Positions 28,558 through 37,761 of a stretch of 64,000 bases of DNA are shown here, in pieces. The position numbers and the translations under genes are program-made. The notes under the pieces were generated by a model. The model worked only from the letters and a program-made list of their open reading frames with translations. It searched no databases and was not told the origin of the DNA. The stretch's first letter is position 1. Each line of letters starts with the position of its first letter. This DNA comes from Aureimonas jatrophae (GTDB taxonomy: Bacteria; Pseudomonadota; Alphaproteobacteria; Rhizobiales; Rhizobiaceae): assembly GCF_900104035.1 (NCBI RefSeq), contig NZ_FNIT01000004.1, positions 248,001 to 312,000 of the forward strand, written 5' to 3'.

Positions 28558-31137
28558 TCAGCGTTGCAGGGCCGTCCGGTAGGGTTCGTTGCTGAGGTCC
28601 GCCGCCAGGCCAGGACCGAGCACCGCGACGCCGCCCTGCGAGAGGCTGACGAAGTACTGGAGGTGGAAGGGCGAGCGCGTGTAGTCCCGCGGGATCTCGC
28701 CATGCCAGGCGCCGTTCTCCCGGCGCATGAGCTGGGACTGCCAGCGCTCGGCCTGGTTGACGTGCCGATAGTACAGGACCGGCGGCGCGTCGGCCTCGGC
28801 CTGAAGCGAGACGGCGAAGGGCTCGCCACTCCGAAAATCCGCCTCGCCCGCCGGTCCGTCGAGAAGCGCGCGCGCCGGCTGCCAGGCGTCCAGCGCCGCA
28901 AGGGCCCGTTCGGTCTCCGCCGTCGGCCGGCGCGTTTCGGTGAGCCCGCCGCCGCGCAGCGCTTCGAGGTCCAGAAGCTCGGCCCGGATCTCGGGCAGGC
29001 GCGTGTGCCAGGAGCCGCGCAGCCAGGATTGGGGACCGAAGGTCAGGTCGTCGGCATAGGTTTCACGCGAAACCGCCGCGATCCCCTCCCAGGCCGCGAC
29101 GGCCCGGCGCATGTGAAGGATCGCCGGCTCCAGCAGCGTGGTGACGCGGGTCGCCACGAAGAGCTCGGCATGGACGGCGGCGCGGTGCTTCTCGGCGAAG
29201 TAGCGCGCGATGCCGGCGAGGATCGCGCTGTCGTGCCGGATGCGAAGAGCCGGCGCGCGCGTGCCGTCGCGGCTGGCGTCGATCGCCCGCACGGCGCCCT
29301 CCGCGGTATCGGCCAGCGCGTCCAGCCAAAGCGCGACGTCGAACGGCGTGTAGCGGTGTTCCGCTTCGCCTGCGAGCAGGCGCTCGGCCCATTCGCGGGC
29401 GGTGGCGAAGAGCTCGGAATCGAAGGTCGGCGCGTTTCCGAACCGCATCGGCCCGGTCATGTCGAAGCGGTAGGCGAGCGCGCCCGCGCTCTCGATCAGG
29501 GAGAGGTTCGTGTAGATCTCGGGCCAGTAGTAGTTGTTGGAGGCCGAGGGGCCGTGCGTGAGCGTCACGAGCGGCAGGACGCGGCTCGCCGCCGCGAGCG
29601 CCGTCTCGCAGGCGTCGGCCGCCTCGCCGCACTCGTGGCGCAGCTCGCGCATCCACGTCTCGCGCGGGGCCTCGGGATCGAACAGGAGCCGGCCCCAGAC
29701 GCGATACTGGTAGCGGTACTTCTCCCAGTCGCGGCGCGTCGCCAGCCCCTGGCGCCGGTAGCCGAATCGCCCGCCCGGCATGCCGGTGCCCATGCGCCCC
29801 TTGAACGAGAGCGGCTCGCACCATTCCACTCCGTCGGAGCCCGCGAACATGGAGGAGCGCCCGTAGCCGCCCGCCAGCTTCGGGTCGCCCCAGAGCAGCA
29901 GGCGCTGCGTGCCCGGCCAGATCCGGTAGAGGACCTTGTAGTCCTTGTCCTTGCGCAGAAGGTCGCCGTAGCTGTAGCGCAGGAACTTGCGCGAGCCCTC
30001 GCTGAGCTGTTCGCGCGCCGAGCGCGGCTGTTCGGGCGGGTATTCCTTCTCGCGGATCGCCGACTGGTGGTAGGGCAGGCCCATGTGCTCGGCGAGATAC
30101 TTGGGCGAGGCGGCGAAGGGCATGCCGCTCTGCCGGGCGAGGTCGAGAACCGTTTCGTCGAGACCCTTGCCGTGAAGGTCGATCTCGACCGGCCGGCCGG
30201 CCGCCGCGACGCCCGCGAAGGCCTCGCGCCAGAAGCCGTAGTCCCCTTCCGCGATGCCCCCTTCCACGTGGACCCGGAAGGTCAGGCCCGTGATCTCGGG
30301 AACGGCCCGCAGGAGCTGCGTGATCGCATCGCGGCAGTAGCCGGCATGGTTCTCGCGCGTGATGCCGCGCACCGTGTAGTTGGCGCGCGGAACGTCCGAG
30401 AAATCGTAGCTCTGCGTCCAGAGCGCGAGCTGGAAGTCGAGGCCGCGCCGCGCCGCCTCGCGCCCGATGAAGCGCAGCGCCTCGAGATTCTCCTCGCGCT
30501 CCTCGGTGCGCAGCTCCGCGACGTCCACTCCGTAGCCCGGCACGTCCAGCAGGAACGGATAGGGGAAGTAAAAACTGACGTCCGTGATCCACGGATTATG
30601 GTAGGGATAGTTGTATCCCATGCCGAGCGTCAGCGAGAACCGGTTGAAACGGTGCGTCGCGAGCATGGTGAGGTAGTCGCGCCAGCCCTGACGATCGTGG
30701 AACCACGCATGGTCCTCCTCGGGCGAGCAGTAGAGACGCGCCATGGAGCGGACGCGGGCCGTCGGCGTTTCCTGCCGCGGAAAAGGCCCGTCGAAGAGAT
30801 CCTCGCCGGGCGCCATGCGCACGCGATCGGCCAGTTCCGTCAGGGCATAGACAAGCCCGCGCGTTCCGGCCGCCTCGACCGTGACCGTGCCGCCCTCACG
30901 GCGCAGCGCGAAGCCCTCGCCCGCCTCGCCGGTCTCGCTCGCGGGCTCGATCCGCAGCGTTTCCCCGCCGCCGCGAGACGCGCCGCCAAGCTCTGCGCCA
31001 CCAAGCTCCGCGCCGCGCTCGCCCAGCGCGCGCGCCAGCTCCTCCAGCGCCCAGCGGGCGGGCGCGTTCGGCGGGAGATCGCGCAGGGCGGGTGCGTCGA
31101 GGGCGATCCGGCGGGACGTGTCGAGAAGAGCGCTCAT
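28558..31137 (-). CDS. Putative glycoside hydrolase with GH20/GH67-like N-terminal domain
   Basis: The 859-residue protein starts with a domain like the non-catalytic N-terminus of GH20/GH67 enzymes (WALEELARALGE ... GTRGLVYALTELADRVR, residues 28-110). A barrel follows, with RSMARLYCS, THRFNRFSLTLGMGYN and NYTVRGITRENHAGYC. There is no signal peptide. A short in-frame repeat (GAELGGAELGG, near residue 41) lies in the N-terminal domain. It sits one base from the binding-protein gene and 32 bases from the permease genes. An exo-acting uronidase or hexosaminidase-like role on imported oligosaccharides is conceivable; the family call is weak. Confidence 0.6.
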   Translation of the reverse strand: MSALLDTSRRIALDAPALRDLPPNAPARWALEELARALGERGAELGGAELGGASRGGGETLRIEPASETGEAGEGFALRREGGTVTVEAAGTRGLVYALTELADRVRMAPGEDLFDGPFPRQETPTARVRSMARLYCSPEEDHAWFHDRQGWRDYLTMLATHRFNRFSLTLGMGYNYPYHNPWITDVSFYFPYPFLLDVPGYGVDVAELRTEEREENLEALRFIGREAARRGLDFQLALWTQSYDFSDVPRANYTVRGITRENHAGYCRDAITQLLRAVPEITGLTFRVHVEGGIAEGDYGFWREAFAGVAAAGRPVEIDLHGKGLDETVLDLARQSGMPFAASPKYLAEHMGLPYHQSAIREKEYPPEQPRSAREQLSEGSRKFLRYSYGDLLRKDKDYKVLYRIWPGTQRLLLWGDPKLAGGYGRSSMFAGSDGVEWCEPLSFKGRMGTGMPGGRFGYRRQGLATRRDWEKYRYQYRVWGRLLFDPEAPRETWMRELRHECGEAADACETALAAASRVLPLVTLTHGPSASNNYYWPEIYTNLSLIESAGALAYRFDMTGPMRFGNAPTFDSELFATAREWAERLLAGEAEHRYTPFDVALWLDALADTAEGAVRAIDASRDGTRAPALRIRHDSAILAGIARYFAEKHRAAVHAELFVATRVTTLLEPAILHMRRAVAAWEGIAAVSRETYADDLTFGPQSWLRGSWHTRLPEIRAELLDLEALRGGGLTETRRPTAETERALAALDAWQPARALLDGPAGEADFRSGEPFAVSLQAEADAPPVLYYRHVNQAERWQSQLMRRENGAWHGEIPRDYTRSPFHLQYFVSLSQGGVAVLGPGLAADLSNEPYRTALQR

Positions 31138-32748
31138 CTAGGCGACGATCCTCGCCTTGGTGAGCGGCCAGTTCACGTAGCCGGACTCGACCTTGTATCC
31201 GAGGTCGACGGCGGGCGAGCGCACGATCATGAAGCCGTTGGTGGAGACCGGCAGGATCACCGCATCGCCCAGCGCCTTCGCCTCGATCCGGCGCACGAGG
31301 TCGAGGCGCTTTGCGAGATCGGGCTCGGCGAGAGCGGCCTCCAGCATGTCGTCGATGCCGGGGATCGCGGTGCCGTAGCGGCTGAAGTTCGATCCGCCCT
31401 TCCCGTCGCTCTTCACGGTGGCCGCCGTGGACAGGTAGTTGACGATGGGCTGGGTCGGCACGGGCGGCAGCGCGGCGGAGTGCTGCGAGAGCGTGTTGGT
31501 GCCGGTGTTCTGGTCGGCGTGGAAGGCCGTATGGTCCTTGATGTTCAGCTGCATGTCGATGCCGACGCGCTTCAGCTGGTCCTGGATCATCAGCATGATC
31601 GCCGAGTAGTCCTCGCGCTGCGAGGTGTCGGCGCGAAACGCGAAGCCGTTCGGCACGCCGGCCTCGGCCATGAGCTGGCGGGCGCGGTCGGGATCGTAGC
31701 GGTAGGCCACCTCGGCGGGGATCGTCTCCGCCGTGAAGCCGCCGGGAAAGCTCGGCGGGTTCAGCCCATAGGTGCGCTGGCTGATCGGCGCGATCGCGGT
31801 CGCGATCTCGTCGCGGTCGATGGCATGAAACAGCGCCTGGCGGAGCCTTGGATCGTCGAAGGGCTTCACGGTCAGGTTGGGGTGGATCGTGAAGAAGCTG
31901 CCGGGGCTCACCACGTCGAAGACGAGGTCGGGCTTCTGCGCCCGGATCGAGTCCGCCCAGCCGGGCGAGCGCACGCCCTCCATCATGTGGACGTCGCCCG
32001 ACAGGAGGGCGAGCGTGCGCGCCGTGGTGTCGGCGATATAGAGGCACTGGAGGCGCTCGGTCGCCGGCGGTCCATCGAAATGGTCGGGATTGGCCAGAAG
32101 CGTCACGCCCTGTCCCGGATCCTGGTGGACGGTCTCGAGGCTGTAGGGGCCCGTGCCGATCGGGTCCGTAGCGATGCCCTTCTCGCCCTTCTCCTCCAGC
32201 GCGCGACGCGACATGACGGAGGCGTCGTAGTCGCTGAGGACGCCGAGCAGGAAGAGCGGGTCGGGCTGCTTCAGCCGGAACACGACCGCGGCCGGACCGT
32301 CCACCGAGACGTCCTCGATGTTCTGGAACTTCGGCCGCACGCCGCCCGAGCGCACGGGATCGCGCAGCCGGTCGAAGGTGAACTTGACGTCGTCCGACGT
32401 CATGATCCCGTAGCCCTTGTGGAAGGGCACGCCCTCGCGCAGGCGGATGGTCCAGGTGCGGGCGTCGGCGGAGCGCTCCCAGGAGGTCGCCAGGCGCGGC
32501 ACCGGGTCGGAGCCCTCGGGCGGAAAGCGCCAGGGCGAAAGGTCCACGAGCTTGTCGTGGACGTGGATGATCGCCCAGTTGTCGACGCCCTGGATCGAGG
32601 TCTGCGGGTCCATGGTGCGAAGGCCGCGCGCGGCGAACGCGATGCGCAGCGTTCCCCCCGCCCCTTGAGCCCGCGCCGGGGCGGGTGCGAGTGCCAGACC
32701 TGCCAGGGCGGCGGTGCCGCCGACGAACGTGCGCCGGTTCATGACCAT
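31138..32748 (-). CDS. ABC transporter substrate-binding protein, family 5 (DppA/OppA type)
   Basis: A 536-residue family-5 binding protein. An export signal (MNRRTFVGGTAALAGLALAPAPARAQ) follows a possible initial MV; RRTF resembles a twin-arginine motif. The family block WTIRLREGVPFHKGYGIMTSDDVKFT is present. It would feed the Dpp-type transporter downstream. A second family-5 protein, clearly related (both contain a WT-x6-GVPF/VQFHKGYG block and a TSDDV segment), is encoded at 34790-36391, so this operon carries two receptors for one importer. Confidence 0.9.
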   Translation of the reverse strand: MVMNRRTFVGGTAALAGLALAPAPARAQGAGGTLRIAFAARGLRTMDPQTSIQGVDNWAIIHVHDKLVDLSPWRFPPEGSDPVPRLATSWERSADARTWTIRLREGVPFHKGYGIMTSDDVKFTFDRLRDPVRSGGVRPKFQNIEDVSVDGPAAVVFRLKQPDPLFLLGVLSDYDASVMSRRALEEKGEKGIATDPIGTGPYSLETVHQDPGQGVTLLANPDHFDGPPATERLQCLYIADTTARTLALLSGDVHMMEGVRSPGWADSIRAQKPDLVFDVVSPGSFFTIHPNLTVKPFDDPRLRQALFHAIDRDEIATAIAPISQRTYGLNPPSFPGGFTAETIPAEVAYRYDPDRARQLMAEAGVPNGFAFRADTSQREDYSAIMLMIQDQLKRVGIDMQLNIKDHTAFHADQNTGTNTLSQHSAALPPVPTQPIVNYLSTAATVKSDGKGGSNFSRYGTAIPGIDDMLEAALAEPDLAKRLDLVRRIEAKALGDAVILPVSTNGFMIVRSPAVDLGYKVESGYVNWPLTKARIVA

Positions 32749-32823
32749 GGGCTGTTCCTCCTCGTCGTCCGGCCGCCCGTGCGGCCCGTTGGTTCTGGCG
32801 GGCGTTCGCGCGCCCGGTCGGTC

Positions 32824-33807
32824 TCAGGCGCCGGCGAAGCCGTGCCGGTGCAGGATCTGCTGCGCCACGGCGAGGACGTCCGACGGCAGACTCCGCCCGC
32901 CGTGAAGGCGCGCCGCCCCCCGCTCCCCGAACCGCGCGTGGAGAAGCGCCTTGTTGGCATTCGTGAAGGGGTTGCCGAACGGGAGCATGGCGACGAGCGC
33001 GAAGGCGTCGCCGACCGCGGCGGCGACCCGTCCGGACAGCGCCGTGGCCTCCTCCAGGCGGCCCGCCTCGAGGTCGGCGAGAACGGCGTGCAGCTCGGCC
33101 GGGAAGACGTTGGCGCTCGACAGAAGGAAGCCGCGGTAAGGACCACCGCCCTCCAAGCTCCACGGCACGACGTCGCCCTCCGCGCCGCGCAGAAGCACCA
33201 GACGCTCCGGCGCGCCGCCGAGCGCCAGCGCGTCCTCGCCGCTGCTGTCCTTGAGGCCCGCCACGTTGGGAAAGCGCTCGCTGAGACGCTCGAGGAGCGA
33301 GGCCGGGATGGTGCTGCCGGTGACCTGGGGCAGCTGGTAGAGAAACACCGATCGGCCGGTCTCGAGCACCGGCCGGAAGGCCGCCTCCAGCGCCGCCTCG
33401 TCCATCGGCTCGGCGGCGAGCGGCGCGGCGAGCGTGAAGCCGAGAATGTCGCTCCCCGCGCCCGCGAGATCGGCGGCGGCCCGGGCCAACGACGCGATCT
33501 CGCCCGCGCTCGGCCGCAGGAGCCCGACGAGAACGCGGATGCCGCGCGCCGGCGCCGCCTGCAGCGCGAGGCGCAGGACGTCGAGCGACTCCCGCTCGCT
33601 CATCTGCCAGCCCTCGCCCGTCGATCCGGGCACGAGGATGCCGCCGACATGGGGTGCGAGCCGATCGAGGTGGCGCGCAAAGGCTTCCTCGTCGAGCGAG
33701 CCGTCCTCGGTGTAGAAGGTCAGCGCCGGGCACCACAGACGATGGCGCCCGCCGGCGGCGAAGAAGTCGGCGACCGCGTCGCCGGTCACGGATCCGGGCG
33801 CGTTCAC
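32824..33807 (-). CDS. Dihydrodipicolinate synthase/N-acetylneuraminate lyase family aldolase
   Basis: A 327-residue class I aldolase of the DapA/NAL superfamily. The carboxylate-binding loop is GSTGE (61-65), the catalytic tyrosine is Y157 in FLYQLP, and the Schiff-base lysine is K186 in AGLKDSSG. Because it lies with an enolase-superfamily dehydratase, a 2-keto-3-deoxy sugar acid is a likely substrate, giving pyruvate plus an aldehyde; this is inference. Its start overlaps the stop of the AcuI-like gene by four bases, suggesting translational coupling. Confidence 0.87.
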   Translation of the reverse strand: MNAPGSVTGDAVADFFAAGGRHRLWCPALTFYTEDGSLDEEAFARHLDRLAPHVGGILVPGSTGEGWQMSERESLDVLRLALQAAPARGIRVLVGLLRPSAGEIASLARAAADLAGAGSDILGFTLAAPLAAEPMDEAALEAAFRPVLETGRSVFLYQLPQVTGSTIPASLLERLSERFPNVAGLKDSSGEDALALGGAPERLVLLRGAEGDVVPWSLEGGGPYRGFLLSSANVFPAELHAVLADLEAGRLEEATALSGRVAAAVGDAFALVAMLPFGNPFTNANKALLHARFGERGAARLHGGRSLPSDVLAVAQQILHRHGFAGA

Positions 33808-34790
33808 GGGCGCACCAGAACACGGCCGCGCGTTTCGCCGCGCAGGATGCGAGCCGCCGCCTCCGGGACCGCATCGAGGCCGATCTCGCTGACCAGGGGT
33901 TCGAGGCGCCCGGCATCGAAGGCGCTGGCGATGCGCTGCCAGGAGGCGACGCGTCGCTCGTAAGGGTGCGTCACGCTGTCGATGCCCGCGAGCGTGACGC
34001 CGCGCAGGAGAAAGGGCAGGACGCTTCCCTCAAAACCGATGCCCGACGCGTTGCCGACCGCCGCCACCGCGCCGCCGGGGCTGAGCTGGCGCAGGAGGCG
34101 GCCCAGCGTTTCACCGCCGACATTATCGATGGCGCCCGCCCAGCGGGCCGCTTCCAGGGGCTTGGGCGGCTCGCCGGTGATCTCGTCGCGTCCGGCGACG
34201 CGCGATGCGCCGAGGCGCAGAAGGTCGTCCGCGCCGTCGGTCCGCCCGGTCACCGCGACCGCCCGGAAGCCGGCCGCGGCGAGAAGCAGAAGCGCGAGCG
34301 AGCCGACGCCGCCCGAGGCGCCGGTCACCGCGATCTCGCCGCTGCCGGGCTGGACGCCCAGCGCTTCCAGCCGCTCCACCGCCATCGCCGCGGCGAGCCC
34401 GGCCGTGCCGAAGATCATGGCCTGACGGGTCGAGAGGCCCTCGGGCAGCGGCACGAGCCAGTCGGCCCGCACCCGTGCCCGCTCCGCAAAGCCGCCCCAA
34501 TGCGTTTCGCCGACGCGCCATCCCGTCAGGACGACGCGGTCGCCCACGTGGTAGCGCGGGTCGGCGCTGTCCGTGACGATGCCGGCAAAATCGATGCCGC
34601 CGACATGCGGGAAGGCGCGCACCAGCCGGCCCTTGTCCAGGACGCAGAGCCCGTCCTTGTAGTTGAGGCCGGACCATTCCACGGCGACCGTGACGTCGCC
34701 GGGGGGCAGCCGGTCCTCGTCGAGCGTCTGGACCGAGGACCGGACGGCGCCGTCGGCCGGCTTCTCGGTGAGGAGCGCGCGAAACGCCAT
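33804..34790 (-). CDS. acuI: Quinone oxidoreductase-like MDR protein (AcuI/YhdH acrylyl-CoA reductase family)
   Basis: The 328-residue protein begins MAFRALLTEKPADGAVRSSVQ and has WSGLNYKDGL, GIDFAGIV and the NADPH site VTGASGGVGSLA, all typical of AcuI/YhdH. The characterised activity of AcuI is NADPH-dependent reduction of acrylyl-CoA to propionyl-CoA. Its presence in an operon regulated together with a CoA-transferase and a MaoC-like protein fits an acyl-CoA step, but the true substrate is open. Start at 34790 was chosen to match the family N-terminus; it shares one base with the stop of the upstream gene. Confidence 0.85.
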   Translation of the reverse strand: MAFRALLTEKPADGAVRSSVQTLDEDRLPPGDVTVAVEWSGLNYKDGLCVLDKGRLVRAFPHVGGIDFAGIVTDSADPRYHVGDRVVLTGWRVGETHWGGFAERARVRADWLVPLPEGLSTRQAMIFGTAGLAAAMAVERLEALGVQPGSGEIAVTGASGGVGSLALLLLAAAGFRAVAVTGRTDGADDLLRLGASRVAGRDEITGEPPKPLEAARWAGAIDNVGGETLGRLLRQLSPGGAVAAVGNASGIGFEGSVLPFLLRGVTLAGIDSVTHPYERRVASWQRIASAFDAGRLEPLVSEIGLDAVPEAAARILRGETRGRVLVRP

Positions 34791-36391
34791 CAGGCCGACT
34801 TCGTGGCGCGGTGGAAGCGCCAGCGGGCATAGCCGCTCTTCACGGGGTAGCCGAGATCGACGCGACCGGAACGGGCCGTGGTGAAGGACAGGGTCGACAG
34901 GCCGATCAGCGGCAGGTCGCGCAGAACCTGCAGTTCGATCTGCGAGCAGGCCTTCACGTAGTCGTCGTAGGTCGTGCTGTTGAGCGCCTGCTCCAGGAGG
35001 CCGTCGATGCCGGGCATGGCGGTGCCGTAGTGGCTGTAGTTGCCCCCGCCCGAGCCGTCGCCCTTGACCTCGGACTGCGAGGACAGCTGCTGGAAGTAGA
35101 TCTGCGTCGGGATCGGCGGGTAGCTGGAGGAGTGCATCGCCAGCGTGTTTTTGTCGGACCGGTTGTCGGCATGATAGGCCGTGTGGTCCATCATCCGGAG
35201 GTCCATGTTGAAGCCGGCGAGGCGCAGCTGCTCCTGCACGATCAGCATGGTGGACGCGTAGTCCTCGCGCTGGCTGCACAGCGAGGAGAAGCTGATGCCG
35301 TCGGGAAAGCCGGCTTCGGCTAGCAGCGCGCGGGCTCGCTCGGGATCGTAGGGGTAGCGCAGCTCCTCGGGCAGCTGATCCGTGGAGAAGCCGGCCGGGA
35401 AGTTCGCGGGCTGCAGGCCGGCGAGGACGCCGCCCATGGGCGCCAGCGCCTGCGAGACCGCCTCGCGGTCGATCGCGTGCATCAGGGCCTGGCGCACCTT
35501 GAGCTGGTCGAAGGGGGGACGCGTCAGGTTGACGTGGAGCGTGTTGAACGAGCCCGGCACCGTCATGTCGAAGACGAGCGTCGGGTCGCGCCCCTTCATG
35601 GAATCGACCCAGCCCGGCGCGCGAACGGCCTCCATGATGTCGATATTGCCGGCGAGCAGCGCCAGCGTGCGCGCGGTCGTGTCGGCGATGTAGACGTTCT
35701 CGATGTTGCCGATCTTGGCCTTCTCGCCCCAGTAGCCCTCATGGCGCTTCAGCTTCGTGCCGCTCTCGCTGGCGAAGCTGACGAGCTCGTAGGGTCCCGT
35801 CCCCACGGCGTCGGTCGCGAAGCGCTCGCCCATCTCCTCGGCGGCCTTCTTCGAGACGATCGAGGTGTTGTTGTTGAAGGCGCTGGTGCCCAGGAACAGG
35901 GGGTCGGGCTTGCGGAGCGTCATCGTGACCTCGAGCGGTCCGTTCGCCACGACGTCCTCGATGTTGGACAGGATCGTCCGGTTGGTGCCCTCGTTCATCG
36001 CGCGCTTGAAGGAGTAGACGACGTCGTCCGACGTCATCTCGCCGTAGCCCTTGTGGAACTGGACGCCCGGACGCAGCTGGAAGGTCCAGCCGCGCGCATC
36101 GGGCGTCGAGGTCCAGGACGTCGCGAGCGTCGGCTTGTACTGGTCCGGCGTCACGGCGAAGTCGCCGTCCTCGGGCCGCACGAGCTGCTCGTACATCTGC
36201 TCGGTGGCCCAGTTGTCGGACCCTTGCGTGGTGAGGTTCGGATCGCTGTGGCGGGGACCGCGCGCCGCGATGCCCATGCGCAGCGTGTCGGTGTCGGCCT
36301 GAGCGCGGGCGGGAAGGCCCATCGCGGCCAGGGCGCCGGCCGCGCCGGCGAGTTGAAGGGCCTGCCTGCGTGTGATCGTCATCGTGGCCAC
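34790..36391 (-). CDS. ABC transporter substrate-binding protein, family 5 (second copy)
   Basis: A 533-residue family-5 receptor. The start MATMTITRRQALQLAGAAGALAAM gives a signal with RRQAL, possibly Tat, ending near ARAQA. The family block GWTFQLRPGVQFHKGYG is present. It is a paralogue of the 31138-32748 protein, sharing length, the NWA segment near the N-terminus (SDNWATEQMYE versus VDNWAIIHVHD) and the VDLGY end. It is the second gene of the operon, after the enolase-superfamily gene. Confidence 0.9.
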   Translation of the reverse strand: MATMTITRRQALQLAGAAGALAAMGLPARAQADTDTLRMGIAARGPRHSDPNLTTQGSDNWATEQMYEQLVRPEDGDFAVTPDQYKPTLATSWTSTPDARGWTFQLRPGVQFHKGYGEMTSDDVVYSFKRAMNEGTNRTILSNIEDVVANGPLEVTMTLRKPDPLFLGTSAFNNNTSIVSKKAAEEMGERFATDAVGTGPYELVSFASESGTKLKRHEGYWGEKAKIGNIENVYIADTTARTLALLAGNIDIMEAVRAPGWVDSMKGRDPTLVFDMTVPGSFNTLHVNLTRPPFDQLKVRQALMHAIDREAVSQALAPMGGVLAGLQPANFPAGFSTDQLPEELRYPYDPERARALLAEAGFPDGISFSSLCSQREDYASTMLIVQEQLRLAGFNMDLRMMDHTAYHADNRSDKNTLAMHSSSYPPIPTQIYFQQLSSQSEVKGDGSGGGNYSHYGTAMPGIDGLLEQALNSTTYDDYVKACSQIELQVLRDLPLIGLSTLSFTTARSGRVDLGYPVKSGYARWRFHRATKSA

Positions 36392-36420
36392 CTTCTGCGA
36401 GGTTTCGGTTGGAGGGGTCT

Positions 36421-37527
36421 TCAGCGGTGCGCGCGCAACACGGACTCGTCGACCGCAAGGCCGAGCCCCGGTCCGTCGGGCACCCGGAAGCGCCCGTTCT
36501 CAGGCTTGGGCAGGTCGGGAAAGGCCGCGTCCATGCGTCCCGAGGGATCGGCGTACTCGGCCGGCTTCGTCAGGTGCATGAGGGTCGCCAGAACGTGGAG
36601 GTTGGCGACGTGGGCGATGGTCGGCTGGGTCTGGTGCGGCACGAGCTCAACGCCGTGCGCGTGGCAGATCGCGGCGCAGCGCATGAGGCCGGTGATGCCG
36701 CCCATCTTCACGATGTCGGGCTGCACCATGCGCACGCCGGCCCGGATGATGTCGACGAGCGCCTGCGTCGTATAGGTCTGCTCGGCGGCCGAGACCGTGA
36801 TGTCGAGCCGCTGCGCGACCTCGCCCATGCCCCGCACGTCGTAGTGCTGGACCGGCTCCTCGAACCAGACGTAGCCGAGCTCCTCGAGAGCGCGGCCGAC
36901 GCGGATCGCGCCGCCCACCGAGTAGCCGTTGTTGGCGTCGAAGGCGAGCGGATAGCCCTCGCCCACGAGTTGTCGCACGGCGCGCGCCTTGGCGATGTCG
37001 CCGGGGATGTCGGCGTCCTGCCGCGTTCGGTCGCCGTCCCAGCGGATCTTGATGGCGGCCGGCGTTTCCTGGCGCCAGCGCGCCTCCACGACACGCACCG
37101 TCTCATCGAGCGTGCGCGCCGCATGGCCGCCGATCGAGGCGTAGAACGGCAGCTCCGTGCGCCACGCGCCGCCCAGCAGGCGGTGCACCGGCAGGCCGAG
37201 GGCCTTGCCCTTGATGTCCCAGAGCGCGATGTCGACCGCCGCCAGCGCCCCGGTGAGCGCGCCCTCGGGACCGAGCTTGATGTTGCGGTGAAGAAGCTCG
37301 TCGTGGAGCACCGCCTCCTCGAAGGCATCGCGCCCGACAAGGGCGGGTGCGAGATCCCGCTCCACGATGCCGAGCGAATGAAGACCACCCTGCATCGGCG
37401 AGGCCTCGCCCCAGCCGACGATCCCGTCCTCGGTCTCGATCCGCACGAAGGCGCTTCGGCGGCCCGGCGCGTCGCCGGGCGCCCAGGCGACCTGCATTGC
37501 CTCGACGGACCGGATGCGCGCGCTCAA
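36421..37527 (-). CDS. Mandelate racemase/muconate lactonizing enzyme family (enolase superfamily) dehydratase
   Basis: A 368-residue protein from a TTG start at 37527 that follows CCGGAG by seven bases; an ATG further upstream (37716) would overlap the operator and add an atypical tail. The active site is of the mandelate-racemase type: K160-x-R162 (AIKIRWDG), metal ligands D198, E224 and E249, and the His298-Asp271 dyad (VPHQ; QPDIVKMGG). Such enzymes dehydrate aldonic or aldaric acids to 2-keto-3-deoxy acids. It heads an operon with a DapA-like aldolase, which would be the next step. The exact sugar acid is not readable. Confidence 0.85.
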   Translation of the reverse strand: MSARIRSVEAMQVAWAPGDAPGRRSAFVRIETEDGIVGWGEASPMQGGLHSLGIVERDLAPALVGRDAFEEAVLHDELLHRNIKLGPEGALTGALAAVDIALWDIKGKALGLPVHRLLGGAWRTELPFYASIGGHAARTLDETVRVVEARWRQETPAAIKIRWDGDRTRQDADIPGDIAKARAVRQLVGEGYPLAFDANNGYSVGGAIRVGRALEELGYVWFEEPVQHYDVRGMGEVAQRLDITVSAAEQTYTTQALVDIIRAGVRMVQPDIVKMGGITGLMRCAAICHAHGVELVPHQTQPTIAHVANLHVLATLMHLTKPAEYADPSGRMDAAFPDLPKPENGRFRVPDGPGLGLAVDESVLRAHR

Positions 37528-37700
37528 CGCCGGTCTCCGGCGAGGGATCGTGCCGATAGGACGGAGCGGTCGCGGCGGCGCCAGAACGGTCGCCGAACCG
37601 CGCTCGAGAATCTGCTCAAGGCGAAAACTCCCAGATCGCGTCGCGTGGCGGTCTTGCGTGACCGGCTTCTGCGCGACTGACAAACAACAGCTTAGATGAT

Positions 37701-37716
37701 TTGCATCCGCATGCAA
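37701..37716. promoter_or_regulatory. LacI-type operator before the dehydratase operon
   Basis: TTGCATCCGCATGCAA is a near-perfect 16-bp palindrome with a central CG, the usual form of LacI-family sites. It matches the perfect palindrome at 41094-41109 at 15 of 16 bases. It lies about 175 bases upstream of the chosen dehydratase start, just beyond the MaoC-like gene's stop. Confidence 0.75.
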
Positions 37717-37761
37717 CCGGCATTCACCGCGCCGGGAATTTTACCCGGCGACGGCCAACGG

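Noticed and set aside
30990-31025. A tandem direct repeat inside the N-terminal coding region of the 859-residue protein
   Set aside because: It repeats about 15 bases (GAELG units) in frame, which looks like simple coding slippage and not a mobile or regulatory repeat.
28564-33963. A very long open frame (about 1,800 codons) on the plus strand opposite the glycan-uptake operon
   Set aside because: It reads as low-complexity sequence rich in Arg, Glu, His and Ala, has no domain, and is antisense to well-recognised genes (receptor, aldolase, hydrolase). Open antisense frames are expected at this GC content.
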